From Gnetum montanum (lineage: Eukaryota; Streptophyta; Gnetopsida; Gnetales; Gnetaceae), in NCBI GenBank assembly GCA_015680685.1, contig MNCI01007639.1, positions 244,114 to 308,113 of the forward strand: 64,000 nt of DNA, written 5' to 3'. Below are positions 57,452 to 64,000 of the stretch, one piece after another (the first letter of the stretch is position 1; each line of letters starts with the position of its first letter). Below the pieces are notes generated by a model that made no database searches, had not been told where the DNA came from, and saw nothing but the letters and a program-made list of their open reading frames with translations. A program made the translations under genes and the position numbers.

Positions 57452-60400
57452 ATGAACCCCGCAAATACTACCGCTACAACCACTCAAGTCACTGACATGG
57501 TAGGCACCATGGCTGCCCAACAGCCCGTCATTCCACAGTTAGCAGTACAACCCACAGCGGGGCCCCGCCGGTCCCTAAGGTTTCAAGGGAGAAACCCAAC
57601 CTCTAACATTATAACCCAGGACCAGTACAACTTCATATGTGTGAAGATACAAGCTGGTCTGGCAGTAGATCGAGCCAAAATAGAGGTAAAGAGGAAATAC
57701 GAACTCTTCTACAGGGGGACACGAGTTCATCTCTTCCCCGTACGATATAATCCCTATTCCAGAGTAGTACTCAAAGGTCATCACACAACTCCTCCTGTAA
57801 AGGAGCCAGTCATTGGATCAGCCTGCAGTAGATCCCCAATCAGAAGAGGAGGACGAGTTCACTGCCCAATCCGAACACGAAGACTCCTATCACATCCTTA
57901 GCCCACAAACATACATCAACCCCATTTTTCATCCAGGCACAGGGGAAGTCTTGCCCCTCCAAACCCTCAGGTTCACCCAGGCACAAGCACCTCCACAAGA
58001 AACATCAGCGCTGGTCCATGTTTCTCCTTCGAGCAACCTGCAAATCAACACACTCCCTCTCGCTATCATCCCCGCTGCAGTTGCCAGCCCATCCTCGCAA
58101 GCACCTCCCCCACACAATAACATGGGAGCGACCTTCTCACCTCGAGTGATAGGGATGCCACATGTGCTACCAGCATCCACGTCCGCTCACTACATCCCCC
58201 ACATCCAAACGCACGGAGCCCCCTCGACCATTGTAACCCAACAGGGGGTTCCTTCACAAAATGTGGCTGGGCAATGGGTAGCGATGGGTGCTCAACCACA
58301 TCAACCCCCTCGCTACAACATACCACCTCACACGATCCCACCAGCTAACATTCCCCAAGTACAGCCGTAACCGCCGTAACAACAACCCCTCGTTTACAAT
58401 GTGCCATCCCTAGTGCCACCTGCTATAAATATTCCACAAATACAACCGCCAACTGTACAACTTTCAGCCTTCCAACCTACTATCTAATAGTCCAGCCCGT
58501 ACAATATACCGCAACCCCAAGCTACCATGTCACCTAGTGCCCAAGACTGGGCAGATGCTAAAAAATTGATGCAGGAACTTACTGACGAGGTTAAACACCT
58601 CAAAACGGTTGTTGACGGAGAGTTGAAGGTAGTGGACTTCTACCACAATGACCCCATCAGCTCTTTTGTCCCGTCCCTAACTTTGCCCAAAGGAATATCG
58701 TTGCCAACAATAACTAAATATATAGGGAAACAGACCCCAACTCACACTTAATAACATTTAGATTAGAATGTGCGTTACTCCAGGCATGGCCCCATGCCAT
58801 TTTGCGAGTGTTGCCTATGTCCCTCGTAGGGAAAGCGCTTGATTGGTATCGGGCCTTATCGAGGAATTCTATATTTTCCTTGGAAGAGTTGTTACATCAG
58901 TTCATGACCAGGTTCAAATATAACTTGAAATTTGAGGCAACATTGGACAACCTTATATAGGTTAAACAAGCACTACTCGAACTTGTACAAAAATTCATTC
59001 AGAGGTGGAGTGCTGCTCTCAATGAGCTACACGAGCCAATCCCCCAGACATATCTGCTCACAATTCTAAAGGGGGCTGTTAATGACTTCTTCAAATCCAA
59101 ATTATACTATCTTAATGCACATAACCTTAACCAAGCCTTTTTACAGATCAAAAATATAGAAGAGGCGGCTCAAAATAGCCATGATCCTACGTACTTAGCT
59201 TTCAAAAATCAACACAGTAAAAAGGATAAAGAGAAGGCTAAAGCAACTATAGCAGCAGTAATGGAAACGCAACAAGCAAACGTGGCACAATAAAACAAAC
59301 CGCCTGTAGCCCCTACTAACTATACTAAACCTATTCCTACAACCACATCAGAATCATCATCATCGCAGAACCCAACACCAAACCGTACGAGAAATTTTGA
59401 GAGGAAAGAACCTTCTCAATATACACCGTTGCCTATGAAACCATCCCAGCTATTCGATCAACTACTGAAAGCTGGATTAATGAAACATAAACAATTATCC
59501 CCCACTGCCATCCAGAGACATGATCGGTTCTGTCAACTCGTTCAGAACCCAAGCCTAGCAACATCGAATGAGCCTCCAGTGCCCAAAGGTTTTAGAATGG
59601 ATCGCTTTTTTGACTATCATCAACGCAATGGGCATGGCACGGATTACTGTTTCACCCTGAAGCAAGACATACAACGAATGATCGACGAAGGCCAAATCAC
59701 CTTTGATGAGGCCAACTCAGTCCAACTGCAGAATCAGGCTATGGGGGTGTATAAAGACCCTCTGAACACCAAAGAGGCACCGTACATTATCAACACAATC
59801 TACTTTGATGATGAACCCGAGACACCTAACATTAACACCGTCTAACGTGAATATGAAAAACAAACACCTAACAAGCCATTTGCAGTCCATGTTCCTCCCA
59901 CTCCATCCACATCCTTGCCTCAACCACCGCGTGCCCCGCAGCAACCATATGTTGTCCGAGTGCCCCTGACTGTAGCAACATCTAACACCGCGACACACGA
60001 GAAACCATACGTGGCGCGTGTACCTCCCGCTGTCACTCCCTCAAATTTATCAACCCCTCCTACTTGGCCTACCCCTTTCATAGTCTGAGTACCACCCGTA
60101 GTCGCAACAGCGGAGGTCCAACCTCCACCCAAACCAACCCCATACATCGTTAGGATACCTGGAAGTCCTAATGTTTACCAAGCCTCCACCTTACAAACGT
60201 AAGGTAGACCTAGTCCTTATGTCATTAGGGTGTCCAGCCAATCTTCCGTCCAACCACATCCGACTATCCAACCGCAACCTCACCCAACTCCATACGTTGT
60301 ACGAATCCCAAGGCAACCTGAGGCCTCAAAACCAACTCCGCCCCCACGGCACATGCGAGAACGCTTTGCAGATAGGCTTACGCGTGAACGCATGGAGAAG

Positions 60401-60650
60401 GAGCGTCAACGGTTAGTCGTAGGGCCACCTAAATCCACTCCACTCAATGTCGTACCCAAACGCAGGTAACGAGGGTGAACCATAAGAAAAAACTGATACG
60501 TCTAAAACAATGGCTCTTAGCAAAAACGACAGACCAACGAAGCATGAAATAAAATTGTTGGGGCCAATGGACCTAGTCACTACTGATGCAAACGCGCCCA
60601 ATAGTAGATATTTGGCAACGACTTTAACACAAGTCACATAAGCACTCAAA
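57452..60650 (+). pseudogene. gag of E4 (frameshifted)
   Basis: ATG at 57452 (MNPANTTATT), GPRRSLRFQGRNP, QYNFICVKIQAGLAVD; a one-base loss near 57715 shifts frame, and a stop near 57766 matches the E1 stop at 29139. Then LQTLRFTQAQ, GMPHVLPASTSAH, DWADAKKLMQEL, KVVDFYHNDPISSF, a further shift near 58735, and the core to 59280. The knuckle FFDYHQRNGHGTDYC at about 59610-59650 has Phe for the first Cys. P-Y-V-V-R-V-P repeats at 59870-60330. Non-functional. Confidence 0.88.
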
Positions 60651-60671
60651 CAAAAGAACACTTCGCTAAGC

Positions 60672-61616
60672 TTGTATGACTTAGTTCTTACATCCCAAAC
60701 AGATCGTGAAGCTTTGGTACGCATGTTAACGTCAATCCCAGTAAGCGAGGACTTGCCTCCAAATGAACCCTCCATTCATGCGGTAATGTACTCGCCCCAA
60801 GGGGCAACTTCCAAACTACTAAGCTTCCACAACGATAACATTAAGGTGGATAAGAAAATAGGGGAGATAACAAGGGCCCCCATGTTCATAACGATACACA
60901 TAAATCAGTTCAAGATACATAGGGTCCACGTAGATGATGGAGCTACCACAAACGTAGTACCATACCCCATCGTTGAACAACTAGGGCTGACGGAGTTAAT
61001 CAAACCAACCGCAACTACATGTTTAAAATCATTCAGCGGGTCACGCGTGATGATCAAAGGCATACTGACCTTAGACTTCATAGCAGGGCACTAGTTTTCC
61101 ATGTCTGCCGACTTCGTAGTGGTCGATGAAATGCCAGGATTCAACCTAATATTAGGAAGGCCCTGGTTGGCCCAACTGAAAGTGGTCTCATCCCTTATAC
61201 ACCAAGAAATTCACCTACCTTATGAAGGTGGTGAAATCATCATACACGGGGAAGCGTCTACACCTATTGTTTCATCGCACATGGACATGGACCAAGGCTT
61301 AGAGGTTGAACTCGAAGAGCCTAGTCAAAATGACATAAATGAACAACAACCGGTAGGTAGTAATCCAAATCCACCTAAAACAGAAACACCTGTGCCTGAC
61401 ATTGTACATACACCTTCTCAATTAGAAACTAACATAGAACTCGCCACAAATACTAAAACATCTAAAAACACTGACACGGAAGCCACTCCCTCAGACGTCC
61501 CTTAGGCTGAATTACCATTTAACGTGATTAGCGAAGGGGACGCTGAATACAGAATCATACCAACTGATACATCACCTAACGTAAAAATAAAAAGAATTAA
61601 AAAACTATTAAAATAA
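60672..61616 (+). pseudogene. Protease (PR) of E4
   Basis: LYDLVLTSQTDREALV, active-site VHVDDGATTNVVPY, LGLTELIKP, CLKSFSGS, a TAG at 61092-61094 where E1 has D-Q, then EMPGFNLILGRPWLAQL. The extension HGEASTP...EVELEEPSQND reads to a TAG at 61503, then ELPFNVISEGDAEY and KRIKKLLK-stop at 61614-61616. Same frame throughout, with D-D-G at the catalytic position. Confidence 0.85.
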
Positions 61617-61625
61617 TACCATCCC

Positions 61626-61940
61626 AGCCAGTCCGAAATGACGTTAAACTACAGCCAGTCTGAAACGATGTTAAACTACAGCCTGTCTGAAACGATGTTA
61701 AACTATAACCCGTCCGAAATGACACTAAACTACGACCTGTCCGGAACAACATTAAACTATCATGTCCGCAATGACATAAAACTAGCCACGATCAGAAATG
61801 GTCGGTCAACCGAGAAACCCACCCACGTTATCCGAAATGTTCCTTGTTTACAACTGGGGCCCGAAATGGCCTTAAACTACGTAGGTGGCCCGAAATGGCC
61901 TTAAACTACACATGGGGCCCGAAATGGCCTTAAACTAGAT
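61626..61940 (+). repeat. Array A of E4
   Basis: Seven or more units of ~26 bp (CAGTCTGAAACGATGTTAAACTA and variants), then three GGCCCGAAATGGCCTTAAACTA units. Counterpart of 32937-33250. Confidence 0.9.
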
Positions 61941-62229
61941 CACACACTTATACTTTGTTTTCCTCTTTCGTTTATCATTACGATTTATAGTTACATCCAT
62001 ACATTACACTTAAAAGAAATGAAAATAAACCAAAATATTTTACATTGCCGTGTCATGTGTGCAATTAAACTCAAAATCAACAAAAATTTTTTTATATATG
62101 CAATCCTATACAATTATAAGTGTCAACTATTTTTGTCCATCTCAAAAATTTTTAATTTACAATTCCCGTATAAATTTGAGTCAGAAAAAAAACTGAAAAT
62201 ACAAAAAAAAAACTAAAAAAACTAAAAAA

Positions 62230-63800
62230 CTAAGCATCTGGGATGGGAGGATCATCCCCTTTAGATCCACCAGTGTCAAGGGCCCCCGCTCCACTGGGGC
62301 CAGCTTCTTGGACATCGTCACCATCCTGAAAATACAAAATGAGACAACTAATAGAAGAACAAGAGAGCGTCAAAATTTTAAACATCATTTAGCAAATCAA
62401 TTTCATAATGACAAAACACTTACCATAGGGGATCCCCCTAAGCCAAATTCCAGTCGACTAAGGATTTCCTCCTCTGAGGCACTGGCCCAATCCGTCCCCT
62501 CAAGGCCTAAGTCGACGTCTGCTAAGGTCTTTCCCTTGTCGACAGCCGACCAGGTAGGACATTTCAGAGGGAATTCACCTACTGAAACTTCCCTAGAAGC
62601 AGTTGTAATCACCCTGGTAGGCGACTCCATCTCAACAGTTGTGTTTTGGGCAAAAGTATCAAAAGCAGAGTGCAAACCCAAACCCTCCACAAACATTTCC
62701 AGTTGGCATTTTTCAGTGGACACTTCCTTTAACGACTTCTCATAATGGTGTTTGTGGTTCTTTTCGTCCTGACCCCACTTGCGTACTTTGGAAGCGAAAG
62801 CTTTCCAATCTTGACATTTGAGGTTCAGGAGATCTATTTAGGCTTTACGTTCCGTCATTCTCTGAGTTAGAAATGCATGGCGATTGAGCAGATTCCAATA
62901 CCTGGTATACGTGACCTCAGACACCCGCCAAGAGCGATCACCGCTTAGTTTGGCTGAGGTGAACTCATACTGAGCCTTAAGATCGTCACGTTCAACTGAA
63001 AATTTGGAGACTTTCTTTTCCTTTGCTTGAATCTGCAGCCACAACTGTTTGACAGAACGCCTACAGGTCCACAGTGACTTGGTGTTGTGCACAAGACCTT
63101 CCACCACCTCCTCATAAACAAGTCTTGGCACTTGCTCCACTTCCGAAGAGAGTGTGGGTAAACTCTCTATGCTGATGGTCTTAGAAGGGTCCCACCTTAG
63201 TTTAGCACCTATACATACGAAAAGATCAAACGTTAAGGCAATAAAAATAGGGTGTGAAAATCTAAAACTGCAGACAATTCAAAACATTCATACCTATTTT
63301 AGGGTGGGCCTCTTGGATTCGTTCGACAACTTCTTCTACGATTCCAGCCACAAAATCCATCTTACTTGTCATTTCCGTCCAAGTAAATGGCCCACGAGTG
63401 CAGGACGAACTAACCTCTGCGGTCCTCTCAGGGGGAACCGTCTTCATGGGTACATCTAACCGCACCGTCCTGGTTTCGCTGCTTTCGCCTGGAAGAAATG
63501 AAAGTATGAAAATAAGATACCATGGAAATGACAACTAACGAGGTAGAATGAAATAGAATGAAAACATACCATGCTCCTTGTCACCTTCTGGGGGATCGCC
63601 TAAGTCCAGCTTTCCCGTAAGAAAGCTGTTGAACATTTGGTCGACACCACCCTGGTCATCCAACGGCTCTGTTTCTATGGTGTCTCCCTTTAACTCTTCC
63701 GTTCCTCCTCCCTGATCTTTCTCCACATTTTCATCCTGACTTTTTCACTCCGTGTTGGTCTCCTTCTCTTTAGTAATTGTCTCTAATGCCTACTTCCTCA
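62230..63800 (-). pseudogene. Antisense accessory gene of E4, 3' exons
   Basis: Exons by GT-AG and agreement with E1: exon 5 63800-63570 (GTEELKGDTIETEPLDDQ...FLTGKLDLGDPPEGDKEH), exon 6 63488-63294 (RTVRLDVPMK...WTEMTSKMDFVAGIVEEVVE), exon 7 63208-62424 (VPRLVYEEVVEGL, SLWTCRRSVKQLWLQIQAKEKKVS, RDDLKAQYEF, then EEILSRLEFGLGGSP), exon 8 62325-62230 (AGPSGAGALDTGGSKGDDPP-IPDA-stop). At least two in-frame stops (exon 7 near 62838, exon 5 near 63745). Exon 7 keeps ~130 bp that E1 lacks. The upstream exons are cut off by E5 and the window end. Confidence 0.7.
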
Positions 63801-63855
63801 CTTCTCGAATTAAGCCTGAGGGTATCAGTGGCATGTAAGCAATCAAAGTAAAAAT

Positions 63856-64000
63856 TGAAACACCACAAAAATTTTGGCTAACACTTGAAGACAGAAATTA
63901 AGCTAAGTCATGTTGGTCCTCAGCATGACCAAGCTTGAAAGCCTCAAAATAGCATCAAACGAAGTCAAAGCAAGCAAGTGAAAGTTCCCTGGGACCCACA
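63856..64000 (+). repeat. Start of an LTR of E5
   Basis: TGAAACACCACAAAAATTTTGGC matches the first bases of the E1 and E4 LTRs and then diverges. It interrupts intron 4 of the E4 antisense gene. The preceding AAAAT would be the target duplication. Confidence 0.75.

Larger units (their letters stand above)
55551..64000 (+). mobile_element. E4: 5' half of a second E1-like element, with E5 nested in it
   Basis: LTR, PBS, leader, gag, PR, array A and the 3' half of an antisense gene in the same order as E1, running off the window. The left flank is AGGTA (55546-55550), the predicted target duplication. More decayed than E1, with frameshifts in gag. E5 begins at 63856. Confidence 0.88.

Overview
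The window looks like repeat-dense nuclear DNA of a land plant with a large genome. I see no rRNA, tRNA, organellar sequence, CRISPR array or bacterial-type operon, and no confident single-copy host gene. Nearly all of the 64 kb is a nest of Ty3/gypsy LTR retrotransposons of one extended family. The gag zinc knuckle (C-x2-H-x4-H-x4-C), the retropepsin, the YVDD reverse transcriptase, a second RNase H-like domain after the usual one, and an H2C2/D-D-E integrase all fit the Tat/Ogre branch. The species cannot be named from the sequence.

Layout, with labels used below. E0 (+): integrase end, repeat array and 3' LTR at 1-3001, inserted in F. F (-): gag-PR remnant at 3002-6034 with an LTR at 6564-7867. 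E2 (-): 3' part at about 7868-13135, an antisense gene on + at 13270-18216, PR and gag at 18778-22565, and a 5' LTR at 22808-25258. E3 (-): an old pol fragment at 25259-26920 that resumes at 55342-55550. E1 (+): a complete element, 26921-55341, inside E3, with a perfect 5-bp target duplication (ATGAC). N (-): a complete, shorter element, 34895-45865, inside E1, with target duplication CTCCT and two 1469-bp LTRs. E4 (+): from 55551, also in E3, running past the window. E5 (+): LTR start at 63856, inside E4.

The most interesting point is the shared internal plan. E1 and E2 read 5'LTR - PBS - gag - PR - tandem array A - antisense multi-exon gene - array B - RT-RNaseH-integrase - array C - 3'LTR. 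E4 shows the first half of this plan, and N shows it with the RT-integrase block deleted. The antisense gene has its own TATA box beside RT and about eight exons with GT-AG borders that agree between copies. Its second exon resembles an FCP1/NIF-type HAD phosphatase domain whose nucleophile motif has been lost, and its later exons encode acidic and coiled-coil protein. It occupies the gap between protease and RT, which is where Ogre elements carry a spliced intron. LTRs, leaders and antisense introns are packed with ACGCT/AGCGT-type palindromes, and arrays with a TTAAACT core punctuate each module boundary.

All coding copies are damaged. In E1 the damage before the assembly gap is almost only point stops, mostly CAG to TAG, which suggests deamination of methylated cytosine. 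The assembly has one N gap at 51306-51472 with a fold-back beside it, and single Ns at 33960 and 51583 that mark suspect joins.
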